A DNA stretch of 64,000 bases from Alistipes sp. (GTDB lineage: Bacteria; Bacteroidota; Bacteroidia; Bacteroidales; Rikenellaceae). The position numbers and the translations under genes were made by a program. The notes beneath the pieces were generated by a model. That model saw only the letters and a program-made list of their open reading frames with translations. It was not told where the DNA came from and made no database searches. The stretch lies in NCBI GenBank assembly GCA_017381935.1, contig JAFOBG010000037.1, forward strand, positions 18,531 through 82,530, given 5' to 3'. Positions 1-6,483 of the stretch are shown piece by piece. Numbering within the stretch: position 1 is the stretch's first letter; every line of letters starts with the position of its first letter.

Positions 1-138
1 TATGGTGATGCTATGAGCTATGTGGCTAACTATGAGAAGATTGTTAAGGAGATGACAGGTGAGAAGATTGCAGCTCTTGCTGCTAAAATTCTTGCTGACA
101 ACAATATGACTTATGTCGTGATGCGTCCTGAAAAGTAG
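1..138 (+). CDS. M16 family zinc peptidase, C-terminal fragment
   Basis: An open frame from base 1 ends at the TAG at 136-138 and gives 45 residues. They contain EKIVKEMTGEKIAALAAKIL followed by NNMTYVVMRP, which is how the last helix and strand of insulinase-type (M16) peptidases end in Bacteroidetes. The catalytic half lies outside the window. A GAAA-loop terminator follows 18 bases after the stop. This is host chromosome left of the prophage. The family call rests only on the tail sequence, so it is moderate. Confidence 0.6.
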   Translation, partial: YGDAMSYVANYEKIVKEMTGEKIAALAAKILADNNMTYVVMRPEK

Positions 139-156
139 GATAATACAAACTGATAA

Positions 157-190
157 GATAGAGCAGTACGAAAGTATTGCTCTATCTTTG
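157..190 (+). terminator. Rho-independent terminator of the M16 peptidase gene
   Basis: Perfect 13-bp stem (157-169 with 174-186) closed by a GAAA tetraloop and followed by TTTG. It lies just after the peptidase stop codon. Confidence 0.8.
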
Positions 191-215
191 TATCTATGAT
201 AGCCTTAAAGAAGAT

Positions 216-246
216 TTTGTATAGTTGAGTTATTTTGTTATCTTTG
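216..246 (+). promoter_or_regulatory. Bacteroidetes housekeeping promoter left of the prophage
   Basis: TTTG at 216-219, 19 bp, then TATCTTTG at 239-246, a full match to the TTTG-N19-TAnnTTTG form. The last four bases lie inside the proposed attL core. It now reads into the phage integrase. In the unlysogenised chromosome it would probably face the thioesterase gene now at 36617. Confidence 0.65.
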
Positions 247-252
247 CAATAT
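243..252 (+). other. Candidate attL core (TTTGCAATAT)
   Basis: The 10 bases TTTGCAATAT occur here and at 36609-36618 in the same orientation, with the surrounding AT.TTTGCAATAT.AA also shared. The integrase arm-like repeats lie about 94 bp inside this copy and 63 bp inside the other, as expected for P and P' arms. A 10-bp match in AT-rich DNA is short, so the core is tentative. Confidence 0.45.
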
Positions 253-345
253 AAATGTTACGTTCAGCCTAAATTGTTGCTAAACCGTTCCTAACGCCGT
301 TTTAACTTGCGGTTGTTTGCGTATATTTACAGATATTTTTACTAA

Positions 346-366
346 TTTTGTTGCGGTTTTGTTGCG
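346..366 (+). repeat. Left arm-type repeat, TTTTGTTGCGG tandem
   Basis: A 21-bp sequence with two tandem TTTTGTTGCG units. It matches 36526-36546 at 20 of 21 positions in the same orientation. Being just inside both prophage ends, it fits an arm-type integrase binding site. Confidence 0.5.
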
Positions 367-389
367 CAAATTGTAATATATGTAAATAT

Positions 390-1454
390 ATGGGAAAATC
401 AAAAAGTCCTATCCAACTACGGCAAAGGATGCGAGCATCAGGGAATATATCGCTTTATCTTGATATATATGTAAACGGCAGGCGAAGGTGTGAGAGCCTG
501 AAGCTCTACCTTGTGCCAGAGGTTACGAAAGCCGACAGAGAGGAGAATAGGCAGAAACTTGCTCTTGCAGAGACTATCCGAGCGCAGAGGCTTATAGAGC
601 TGCGCAATAGGCGGTATAACCTGAACGATGAGGGTGTCGCCTACCCTACTGTGGCGGATTACTTCGCTATAGTATGCAAGCGCAAGAATATAAAAATAAA
701 AACGAGAGAGGTATGGAACTGCACTCTCAATTTCTTACGTGAGTATGCACCAAAGACTACGCTTGACAAGGTAGATGATAAGTGGGTGGCTGGAGTATGT
801 AACTATATCGTTGCTCGTGTTAGCAATAATTCTGCTCGCACTTATCTTGCGAAAATTAATGCGATGCTCCGACAAGCTGTAACCGACAAGATACTCCTGC
901 GTAATCCCATGCAGGGCCTGGAACTACCAAAGAGAGAGGAGACTCACAGAGAATATTTGACTATTGAAGAACTGCGGGCGTTGTCAACTACTGACTGCAA
1001 AGACAAAAGCCTTAAACGTGCATTCTTATTCTCTTGTTTAACAGGGCTTCGATATAGTGATGTTGTAGGGCTAAAGTGGGGTGATGTACGCCAACAAGGA
1101 GCGTTCACACGAATAGTATATAGGCAGCAGAAGACTCAGAAGCAAGAGTATCTTGACCTATCGCCACAGGCGGTGCAATATATGGGCGAGCGAGGGCGAG
1201 ATAATGAGTCGGTATTCAAGGTGTCATATATTCACGATAAGCTCCTTATTTGGGCGAGAGCTGCGGGGATAAACAAGCATATTACCTTTCATAGTGGCAG
1301 GCATACCTTTGCTGTTATGATGCTTGATTTGGGAGTGGATATCTACACCGTGAGCAAGATGCTCGGGCATAAGGATATTAAGACCACACAGATATATGCG
1401 GAGCTTCTGGATAAGCGGAAGCAAGAGGCGGTGTTGAGGATTCCAGAGATATAG
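390..1454 (+). CDS. int: Phage tyrosine integrase
   Basis: Site-specific recombinase of the tyrosine family, 354 residues, that would insert and excise the prophage. An N-terminal arm-binding region (about 1-80) is followed by a SAM-like core-binding domain (about 85-180) and the catalytic domain. The catalytic set is complete: R221 in TGLRYSD, K248, H301 and R304 in HSGRH, H327 in LGH and Y336. ATG 390 is preferred to an upstream TTG at 348, because the intervening codons lie in the TTTTGTTGCG arm repeat and do not look like protein. It sits next to attL and is transcribed inward, possibly from the host promoter at 216-246. Confidence 0.92.
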   Translation: MGKSKSPIQLRQRMRASGNISLYLDIYVNGRRRCESLKLYLVPEVTKADREENRQKLALAETIRAQRLIELRNRRYNLNDEGVAYPTVADYFAIVCKRKNIKIKTREVWNCTLNFLREYAPKTTLDKVDDKWVAGVCNYIVARVSNNSARTYLAKINAMLRQAVTDKILLRNPMQGLELPKREETHREYLTIEELRALSTTDCKDKSLKRAFLFSCLTGLRYSDVVGLKWGDVRQQGAFTRIVYRQQKTQKQEYLDLSPQAVQYMGERGRDNESVFKVSYIHDKLLIWARAAGINKHITFHSGRHTFAVMMLDLGVDIYTVSKMLGHKDIKTTQIYAELLDKRKQEAVLRIPEI

Positions 1455-1455
1455 C

Positions 1456-1483
1456 AAAGGGAGGTGTTATGCCTCCCTTTTTT
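1456..1483. terminator. Bidirectional terminator between int and leftward genes
   Basis: Nine-base stem AAAGGGAGG (1456-1464) with CCTCCCTTT (1472-1480), loop TGTTATG, followed by T's. Runs of A and T on both sides let it serve int and the convergent gene at 1482-1727. Confidence 0.8.
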
Positions 1484-1727
1484 ACCTAAACATCCTACCA
1501 CGCCCCAGCAGTAGCCAGTCGGCACTTACTCCATATTGTTCCACTAAAACGGCAAGCCACTGCGGTTGCAGTATCTTGCGAGAGAAATCCTTACGCTGCT
1601 TATATAACTGTGCGTGGCTAATACCAACTCTGCGCTCAAAATCCGCAAAAAAGCGTATCTCTTCCGCAGCGTATAGCGCATTCAACGCCATAAAGAAGCG
1701 AGCCACTATATCTTCGTTAGTCTGCAT
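1482..1727 (-). CDS. Small phage HTH-type protein
   Basis: 81 residues. It has the layout of Bacteroidetes phage repressor-type N-terminal domains: a predicted helix-turn-helix (FERRVGISHAQLYKQRKDF, about 31-49) followed by the conserved ending SADWLLLGRGRMF. The same DWLLNGRGDMF ending occurs in the repressor at 2187-2609, so the two look like paralogous DNA-binding proteins. It has no C-terminal oligomerisation or protease domain. It is the last gene of the leftward lysogeny block and ends at the bidirectional terminator. A regulator of lysogeny or of int is the likely role, inferred from position. Confidence 0.6.
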   Translation of the reverse strand: MQTNEDIVARFFMALNALYAAEEIRFFADFERRVGISHAQLYKQRKDFSRKILQPQWLAVLVEQYGVSADWLLLGRGRMFR

Positions 1728-1730
1728 AGG

Positions 1731-2174
1731 CTACCATAAATCATCGTTAGGTTGCCAATTATACGCAGCTCGCATTACCTCTGTAACCTCATCGCATGTG
1801 ATGCTATATTCCATAGCAAGTTCGGTCTTGTCCACAAATCGGCTCTTAAAATCGGATGGGAAAACCATTAGCAAGTAGTCATCTACTTTCTTGCAAAACT
1901 CTATCTTTCTATGTACAGTTGCACCGATAGAATAAGAATAGAATATCACGCAAAGCGAGCCAGCCTCTTTAACTTCTGCAATAGACAGGGTCTTCGCCAC
2001 TTCATCTTGGTGCTTGTATTGCAAGTACTGCTCATCTGTCACAATATAGCCTCTGGGCGTGATTACCCAGTCAATATATTGCTCTGGGGACTTAAACAGA
2101 ATAGGCTTGTTAGGGTCTGTCTGGCACGATGCACAGAACATACAAAGTAGTGCAAAAATAGCAATCTTCTTCAT
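1731..2174 (-). CDS. Prophage lipoprotein in the lysogeny block
   Basis: 147 residues beginning with a lipoprotein signal peptide, MKKIAIFALLCMFCASC, with lipobox CASC and Cys17 as the lipidation site. The mature part shows no family I recognise. It lies 3 bases from the HTH gene and 12 bases from the repressor on the same strand, so it is probably expressed in the lysogen. A surface lipoprotein expressed from a lysogeny operon is a common arrangement for superinfection exclusion or host surface change; that role here is inference only. Confidence 0.6.
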   Translation of the reverse strand: MKKIAIFALLCMFCASCQTDPNKPILFKSPEQYIDWVITPRGYIVTDEQYLQYKHQDEVAKTLSIAEVKEAGSLCVIFYSYSIGATVHRKIEFCKKVDDYLLMVFPSDFKSRFVDKTELAMEYSITCDEVTEVMRAAYNWQPNDDLW

Positions 2175-2186
2175 AGTGTTTAATAT

Positions 2187-2609
2187 TTAATGGTTAGACA
2201 ATTTCTCTATAATGCCGAGCAGACGGTCTATCTGCTCCTTTGAGTCTGCTTGTATCTTCTCCGCAAATCTTCTCTGCGCTGTTATCTCAGCTACAAGCTG
2301 GGAGTTGGTAGCTGTGTTTATGCTATTGTTACCTACAGCGTTGCCGTTACCCTCTACTATAACATTTGATTCTATAGGCGTTCCAAACATATCCCCTCTG
2401 CCGTTAAGCAACCAATCTTCGTTCAAACCTGGGAGTAAAGACTTTATCTTTGTAATAAAGTTTTTAGGGGTCTTTAATCCTGTCATAATTTGCGAGAAAT
2501 AAGACTCATTTTCGTAGCCTAAAAGTACACCTAACTCCTTTTGAGAGGAGCATATACCTCTATTTATTATCTCTTGCACCAAAATTTTATTGCGAATTAC
2601 TCTATTCAT
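2187..2609 (-). CDS. Phage repressor with HTH domain and coiled-coil tail
   Basis: 140 residues from ATG 2609; a TTG six bases upstream is a weaker start. Residues 1-75 form a CI-like helix-turn-helix domain (SSQKELGVLLGYENESYFSQ) with the typical Bacteroidetes ending NEDWLLNGRGDMF. A low-complexity Asn/Gly linker follows, then a C-terminal coiled coil (about 105-138, AEKIQADSKEQIDRLLGIIEK) that could oligomerise. There is no LexA/S24 peptidase domain, so RecA-driven self-cleavage is not expected. It faces the rightward early promoter across an operator-like region and is the best lysogeny repressor candidate. Confidence 0.75.
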   Translation of the reverse strand: MNRVIRNKILVQEIINRGICSSQKELGVLLGYENESYFSQIMTGLKTPKNFITKIKSLLPGLNEDWLLNGRGDMFGTPIESNVIVEGNGNAVGNNSINTATNSQLVAEITAQRRFAEKIQADSKEQIDRLLGIIEKLSNH

Positions 2610-2629
2610 AATCAATGAGTTACGAAAAA

Positions 2630-2646
2630 TAGTAAAGTTTTTACTA
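2630..2646. promoter_or_regulatory. Operator-like palindrome in the lysis/lysogeny switch
   Basis: TAGTAAA (2630-2636), 3-bp spacer, TTTACTA (2640-2646): a perfect 7-bp inverted repeat just upstream of the repressor start. Further AGTAAA half-sites lie at 2730-2735 and 2742-2747, 12 bp apart. They bracket the rightward promoter, as operators would. Confidence 0.5.
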
Positions 2647-2663
2647 AAAAAGTTGGTAAATTA

Positions 2664-2695
2664 TTTGGTAATTAAAAATAAAGTCTTTATCTTTG
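2664..2695 (+). promoter_or_regulatory. Rightward early promoter
   Basis: TTTG at 2664-2667, 20 bp, then TATCTTTG at 2688-2695, matching the Bacteroidetes TTTG-N19/20-TAnnTTTG form. It lies in the divergent region and points at the early genes from 2778. AGTAAA repeats on both sides suggest control by the repressor. Confidence 0.7.
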
Positions 2696-2777
2696 TAACC
2701 GTAATAGGAAACAAACCTGTTACAAAAGTAGTAAAAATTTCAGTAAAAAAAAGAACAAAATTAAAACTTTTTAGAGT

Positions 2778-2981
2778 ATGGGGCTTAAGAAACAAATGGA
2801 GGATGTTCGCAATGCGGTAGGTAACTTGCAGATTTGCCTAAACCTTTTATTGCACGACAAAGAGCAATTCATAAAGGAGTTTGGTATGGATGCCTATAAC
2901 ACCTTTATCAAATGCCAGAGACATATCACAGCATTTGAAGCGAAAGCGCACAACGATAGAGTATGGTATTTCAAAAACTAA
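2778..2981 (+). CDS. Small early phage protein, unknown function
   Basis: 67 residues, no signal peptide or membrane segment; mostly helical (KKQMEDVRNAVGNLQICLNL). It is the first gene after the rightward early promoter, about 80 bases downstream of the -7 box. First-position early genes are often Cro-like or antirepressor-like, but no helix-turn-helix is obvious here. The start at ATG 2778 is the first ATG in the frame and lies in an AT-rich leader. Confidence 0.5.
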   Translation: MGLKKQMEDVRNAVGNLQICLNLLLHDKEQFIKEFGMDAYNTFIKCQRHITAFEAKAHNDRVWYFKN

Positions 2982-2988
2982 TAGCCTT

Positions 2989-3150
2989 ATGGAGAAGAAT
3001 GATTTTAAGTGCTGCTGGACTTGCCTATACTGTATGCTTGACATAGGCAACGACACCTACGAATGCTACAAGACTGGTAAAGTGATATGCGACCGCCACC
3101 AGCGCGGTAAAGTACACGAGCCGACAGAGTGTGAACATTGGAAATTTTAA
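2989..3150 (+). CDS. Cysteine-rich small phage protein
   Basis: 53 residues from ATG 2989; the frame is open further upstream but overlaps the previous gene. Seven cysteines (C8, C9, C12, C15, C26, C34, C48) in the order CCWTCLYC...YECYKTGKVICD...TECEHW suggest a metal-binding (zinc) fold. Similar short Cys-rich proteins with a CxxC start are frequent in gut phages. Seven bases separate it from the preceding stop and 5 bases from the next start. No function is assigned. Confidence 0.55.
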   Translation: MEKNDFKCCWTCLYCMLDIGNDTYECYKTGKVICDRHQRGKVHEPTECEHWKF

Positions 3151-3155
3151 GCCTT

Positions 3156-3536
3156 ATGGATTGGAACTATGAATTATCAGACAAGCTGTATAGAGTGGTG
3201 CATTTAAGAGCGCACGGCTATACAGTTCCGCAAATCGCAGACGAGTGTTGTTTATCTCCTTCATCTGTGCAAAATTACATCCAAGAAGCGCGAGAATATG
3301 CAGATTGCAAGAGTGTAGTTCAGTTGTGTGCTTGGTACTTCTACAAATACGGTTGTGTTGCGAAAGACTTTGCACCAGTAACCAAGCGCATAGCAAAGTT
3401 CTTCACGATAGCCCTACTGATGTTCACAACAACGCAGATAGACTGCGAGAGAGCCTTCAGAACAGCCCGCAGGGGTCGCAGAAGGGATGAAACAGAGGTT
3501 GTAGATGACGAGAAAAGGCATAGATATACCGCATAA
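3156..3536 (+). CDS. HTH protein with a hydrophobic C-terminal segment
   Basis: 126 residues from ATG 3156. Residues 14-45 (RAHGYTVPQIADECCLSPSS) form a LuxR/GerE-like helix-turn-helix of the kind that reads 'pqIAdelclSpssVqnyi'. A hydrophobic stretch at about 81-95 (FFTIALLMFTTTQI) could be a membrane segment, followed by an Arg-rich tail (RTARRGRRRD). A membrane-tethered DNA-binding protein is possible but the segment is short. Likely an early regulator. Confidence 0.5.
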   Translation: MDWNYELSDKLYRVVHLRAHGYTVPQIADECCLSPSSVQNYIQEAREYADCKSVVQLCAWYFYKYGCVAKDFAPVTKRIAKFFTIALLMFTTTQIDCERAFRTARRGRRRDETEVVDDEKRHRYTA

Positions 3537-3582
3537 AGGTCAAACGCAGGAAACGGCATAGTAATTGAAACGATAAACGGCA

Positions 3583-3750
3583 ATGGCACAAGTACTAACA
3601 ATAGAGCAGATAAAGCAGCTGATACTTCAGAAAGAAGATGCGATGCGTAATTTATCATTCCACCGTAATAACAGCCTTGCAGTAGAGCGTTGGCGAGACT
3701 ATCAGGAAGAGCTGAGAATGTTAAGAGAATTGGCTAATCAATATAACTAA
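3583..3750 (+). CDS. Small helical early protein
   Basis: 55 residues from ATG 3583 to TAA 3750. It is charged and helical (TIEQIKQLILQKEDAMRNLS and RWRDYQEELRMLRELANQ), likely a short coiled coil. It follows the HTH gene after 46 bases and precedes the next small frame by 4 bases. Coding is supported by the tight spacing and an amphipathic composition rather than by homology. Confidence 0.45.
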   Translation: MAQVLTIEQIKQLILQKEDAMRNLSFHRNNSLAVERWRDYQEELRMLRELANQYN

Positions 3751-3754
3751 AACT

Positions 3755-3850
3755 ATGGAAAATATATTTACACAGCTTGCTATAATTATGAATAAGCATT
3801 TAACAGAAGATAATGACCCAGACTGCCGTGATGGCAGACGTAATGTTTGA
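3755..3850 (+). CDS. Very small early protein
   Basis: 31 residues (MENIFTQLAIIMNKHLTEDN at the start) from ATG 3755 to TGA 3850. It starts 4 bases after the preceding stop with the AACTATGG context seen at many starts in this phage. Too short for a family call. Confidence 0.35.
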   Translation: MENIFTQLAIIMNKHLTEDNDPDCRDGRRNV

Positions 3851-3940
3851 TAAGTTTTCATAAAAAATTAGTTAAAATGACAGCTCGGAAAGACGGCTCC
3901 GCCACAGGTCGGGTCTCAACCTGCAATCGTTCTTTTTTTC

Positions 3941-3996
3941 GGGGGAGGATTTTTACTACTTAATCGCTTCATTTTTTTGCATTTGAGCCCTCCCCC
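3941..3996. repeat. Long-range inverted repeat upstream of the tRNA-like element
   Basis: GGGGGAGG (3941-3948) pairs with CCTCCCCC (3989-3996) around a T-rich loop of 40 bases. A smaller hairpin CAGGT/ACCTG lies just upstream at about 3905-3923. The stretch 3851-4002 has no gene and seems to hold RNA structure only. Confidence 0.45.
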
Positions 3997-4002
3997 CCAT
4001 CT

Positions 4003-4081
4003 GGATAGGTAGCTCACCGGTAGAGCAGAGTGTGAATGTGGTTATACACTCAGGCAGGCGAGTTCGACTCTCCCCCTATCC
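4003..4081 (+). tRNA. tRNA-like element with an enlarged anticodon loop
   Basis: Acceptor stem GGATAGG (4003-4009) pairs perfectly with CCTATCC (4075-4081), discriminator A. The D arm is canonical: TAGCTC-ACCGGTA-GAGC with the GG of the D loop. The T loop is TTCGACT, with a T stem holding one C-C mismatch. The anticodon arm closes with GAGTG/CACTC, but its loop is 14 bases instead of 7, so no normal anticodon can be read. No CCA is encoded. It is a degenerate tRNA or a phage tRNA mimic. Confidence 0.5.
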
Positions 4082-4099
4082 ACTAAACAAAACAGGTAA

Positions 4100-4369
4100 A
4101 TGAATATGGTGCATAAGTGGACAAAAGAGGAAGATAGATTATTACTTCGATATGCCTTGCAAGGCATAAAGAGACCGGAGTTGGCGAAGAAGATAGGCCG
4201 CAGTATTAGAGCTATAGAGCACAGGTTGGCCGAGAAACATAGAGACTATCGGGTGCGGATACAACCTAAGCGCCACCCGAAGAAACCAAGAACGCAGTAT
4301 TTGGACTGCATGCCGAATCCATTTAAGAATATAGCAGGTTTTAATTGTAATTTTTATAGAACGATATGA
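4100..4369 (+). CDS. Myb/SANT-like DNA-binding protein
   Basis: 89 residues. The N-terminal half, WTKEEDRLLLRYALQGIKRP ... IGRSIRAIEHRLAEK (about 7-45), is a SANT/Myb-type helix-turn-helix as found in small phage regulators and DNA-packaging adaptors. The second half is basic (QPKRHPKKPRTQ) and ends in an aromatic tail. The start at ATG 4100 lies 18 bases after the tRNA-like element; a second ATG 6 bases on is possible. Its end overlaps the next start by 4 bases (ATGA), so the following genes are translationally coupled. Confidence 0.6.
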   Translation: MNMVHKWTKEEDRLLLRYALQGIKRPELAKKIGRSIRAIEHRLAEKHRDYRVRIQPKRHPKKPRTQYLDCMPNPFKNIAGFNCNFYRTI

Positions 4370-4557
4370 GCAGAATTTTCAAAACAGAGAAACGCATTCG
4401 CCGAGAAGCAAAGTATCAGGCAATGTATGCAGAGTATTGCGAGCTTGCGGCTAACCCTGAAAATGACAAGATGGCGATTATCGGCCACTTAACAGACAAG
4501 CATGGTATCTCTCAAAGCTGCATTTATTTGTACTTAAAAAAGAGGAGAGGGCAATGA
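4366..4557 (+). CDS. Small HTH protein
   Basis: 63 residues, very basic N-terminus (KTEKRIRREAKYQ) followed by a predicted helix-turn-helix (MAIIGHLTDKHGISQSCIYL, about 36-55). It resembles short phage proteins with a resolvase-like 'HLTDKHGISQSCIYLYLKKR' ending. It is coupled to both neighbours by ATGA overlaps. A DNA-binding early regulator is likely; the target is unknown. Confidence 0.5.
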   Translation: MSRIFKTEKRIRREAKYQAMYAEYCELAANPENDKMAIIGHLTDKHGISQSCIYLYLKKRRGQ

Positions 4558-4856
4558 TAACTAATGCAACATTGGAGCATATAGCTTTTATATTGGCTGA
4601 ATCCTTTGAGGAGCTGGGGAGGAGTAGCACAATAGAAGTTCCTATTGATGACACGTTCCTCACTATCACAGCCACATTGGATGGAGTTATATGCGAGAGT
4701 GGGGATGGGGTAACCTCAGAGCCTATAAGTTGGGTAGAATGTGCCTCAGTTACTATTGAAGAAACTGAGTGGTACGATAGCCGAGGCAACCAGTTAACGC
4801 TATCGCAAGACTATATCAATCAAATAGAAATCAAAACAGCTAAACGACTGAGTTAA
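4554..4856 (+). CDS. Conserved-looking phage protein, unknown function
   Basis: 100 residues, acidic, no membrane segment. The sequence alternates strands (TIEVPIDDTFLTITATLDG) and a short helical end, suggesting a small beta-sheet protein. It overlaps the previous gene by 4 bases and leaves 1 base before the excisionase-like gene, so it is part of one early operon. I do not recognise the family. Confidence 0.5.
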   Translation: MITNATLEHIAFILAESFEELGRSSTIEVPIDDTFLTITATLDGVICESGDGVTSEPISWVECASVTIEETEWYDSRGNQLTLSQDYINQIEIKTAKRLS

Positions 4857-4857
4857 C

Positions 4858-5097
4858 ATGACAGAGAAGATTTACACAATGGAGAGCCTTGCGGAATACC
4901 TGGGAGTAACGTTACGCACTATATATGGATTAACAGCCAGTAAACGTATTGCGCATTTTAAAGTAGGGAGAGAGAATAGATTTACTCAGAGCATGGTAGA
5001 TGCTTATATCAAAAGCACATCAGTAACTACCGAGGCTGAGGACATTCGCCAGAGAGCGATACAGTATTGCGCACAACACCCACTTCCAGTACTATAA
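4858..5097 (+). CDS. Excisionase-type HTH protein
   Basis: 79 residues. Residues 3-55 are a winged helix-turn-helix of the MerR-like excisionase (HTH_17) class: MESLAEYLGVTLRTIYGLTA, then KRIAHFKVGRENRF and a final helix MVDAYI. Such proteins act as phage Xis or as small transcription factors. With an integrase at the left end and no other candidate, it could be the directionality factor, although it lies 3.4 kb from int, inside the early operon. A general early regulator is equally possible. Confidence 0.65.
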   Translation: MTEKIYTMESLAEYLGVTLRTIYGLTASKRIAHFKVGRENRFTQSMVDAYIKSTSVTTEAEDIRQRAIQYCAQHPLPVL

Positions 5098-5101
5098 CGA
5101 T

Positions 5102-5320
5102 ATGGCAATGTATATGTACAGCGATAGTAACTACGACTACTACGGTAACCGAATGAATAAGCCGATAACACGCACACTGATAACAGCTAAAGATAGCCGA
5201 GGCAATATCACATTCAAGCACGAAGGCAAAGGCGTACTGAGAAGCCCGGCAATAGCCAAAATACTCAAGGCGTGGTGCGTAGATGAAACAAAAGAACGAG
5301 TAGAAATTCAACACATCTAA
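5102..5320 (+). CDS. Small phage protein, unknown function
   Basis: 72 residues with a Tyr-rich start (MYMYSDSNYDYYGNRMNK) and a basic, mixed alpha/beta remainder. Nothing recognisable. Spacing of 4 bases from the previous stop and 5 bases to the next start puts it in the early operon directly before the recombination genes. Confidence 0.5.
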   Translation: MAMYMYSDSNYDYYGNRMNKPITRTLITAKDSRGNITFKHEGKGVLRSPAIAKILKAWCVDETKERVEIQHI

Positions 5321-5325
5321 CTGCT

Positions 5326-6009
5326 ATGGGAAATCTGGATTTGTATAATCAGGTGCGAAAGGTGCCTAACGAAGCGCAAAAAACCATTAAAGGTGGGCGA
5401 TTAAAGGGTTTTACGGAAATCAACCCCATGTGGCGCATTAAGAAACTCACAGAGCTCTTTGGAGCGTGTGGCATTGGATGGTACACCGAGATTGTCAGAT
5501 ATTGGATTGAGAAAGCTGCTGATAACCAATGCACAGCAAACATCCTAATTAAACTCTTCATCAAAACCGAGAATGGTTGGTCTATGCCAATAGAGGGCAT
5601 TGGTGGTACATCTTTTGTTTCAAACGAAACCAAAGGGCTATATATTAATGAAGATTGCTACAAAATGGCTTACACAGATGCCTTGTCTGTTGCTTGCAAA
5701 TCTTTAGGGATAGGTGCAGATGTGTATTTTGAGAAAGATTGTACTAAATATACTCAGTGTGCCCGACCGCAAGTAGTACCGGCGCAAGTGGCGCAACAGG
5801 TTAAGCGCAGAATTATTAACGATGCGCTGCTTGACAACCCAGAGCGATGCAATAAGATGATAGCGGTGCTGGATGCAGCGTATCAGAAAAACCCAACGGC
5901 ATTCAAGGTTGTTGAGTACTTGCAAGCCGATGGTTGGGAGTTTCAAGACCACGCAGAGAAAAGGGTATTCGATATATGGATGCAATACATAACAGAGAAA
6001 GGATTATAA
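5326..6009 (+). CDS. Rad52-like single-strand annealing protein
   Basis: 227 residues. The N-terminal 130 residues carry the signature of phage annealing proteins with a Rad52-type fold: KGFTEINPMWRIKKLTELFG, CGIGWYTEI, then a strand with GIGGTSFV and the MAYTDALSVACKSLGIGADVY helix. These proteins load on single-stranded DNA and anneal it during phage recombination and replication. The C-terminal 70 residues are helical and may bind SSB or DNA. The gene is followed by an accessory protein and ssb, a standard recombination cassette. Confidence 0.75.
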   Translation: MGNLDLYNQVRKVPNEAQKTIKGGRLKGFTEINPMWRIKKLTELFGACGIGWYTEIVRYWIEKAADNQCTANILIKLFIKTENGWSMPIEGIGGTSFVSNETKGLYINEDCYKMAYTDALSVACKSLGIGADVYFEKDCTKYTQCARPQVVPAQVAQQVKRRIINDALLDNPERCNKMIAVLDAAYQKNPTAFKVVEYLQADGWEFQDHAEKRVFDIWMQYITEKGL

Positions 6010-6011
6010 CG

Positions 6012-6479
6012 ATGGATAAGAAGAAGAAACAACAACTAATCATCCAAGACCCACGCACTATTGCCGACATCGTAGCAAGTGCCACTACAAACATTATAGA
6101 GGGCAATATAGATCCTCTGCAAGCATTGGCAGTACTAACCTCATTTGAGCGTGCAATAGAGCAAATAAAGAATGAGCCACAGGTGCGAGATATATGCTTG
6201 AGGGAGTTGTCAAAGTACGGCAAGCAGGGAGCAACTGTTGGCGAGTTCACATTTACCGAGGCAGAGGCCGGTGTTAAGTATGACTACAGCCAGTGCGGCA
6301 GCTCCGAGTATGCCGAGCTGCAGGAGGCAAGAGTTAGTATTGACAAACGCCTCAAGGAGATAGAAAAGGCCCTCAAGGCAATGCCTACAAGCGGCCTCGC
6401 AGACCCCAATACAGGCGAAATATGGTATCCACCTGTTAAGAGTTCAAAGACAATCATCAAAGCAATGACTAAACGATAA
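6012..6479 (+). CDS. Recombination-cassette protein, unknown function
   Basis: 155 residues from ATG 6012; the longer upstream frame overlaps the annealing gene and is not needed. Helical, with a basic start (MDKKKKQQ), a central region (SFERAIEQIKNEPQVRDICL) and a coiled-coil stretch (LQEARVSIDKRLKEIEKALK), ending in a Lys-rich tail. It lies 2 bases after the annealing protein and 4 bases before ssb. Genes of this kind between annealing protein and SSB are common in Bacteroides phages but have no known activity. Confidence 0.55.
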   Translation: MDKKKKQQLIIQDPRTIADIVASATTNIIEGNIDPLQALAVLTSFERAIEQIKNEPQVRDICLRELSKYGKQGATVGEFTFTEAEAGVKYDYSQCGSSEYAELQEARVSIDKRLKEIEKALKAMPTSGLADPNTGEIWYPPVKSSKTIIKAMTKR

Positions 6480-6483
6480 AACT

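Noticed and set aside
348-389. Extended integrase start at TTG 348
   Set aside because: The extra codons are in the TTTTGTTGCG arm repeat, giving a Cys-rich, unnatural N-terminus; ATG 390 begins a normal integrase.
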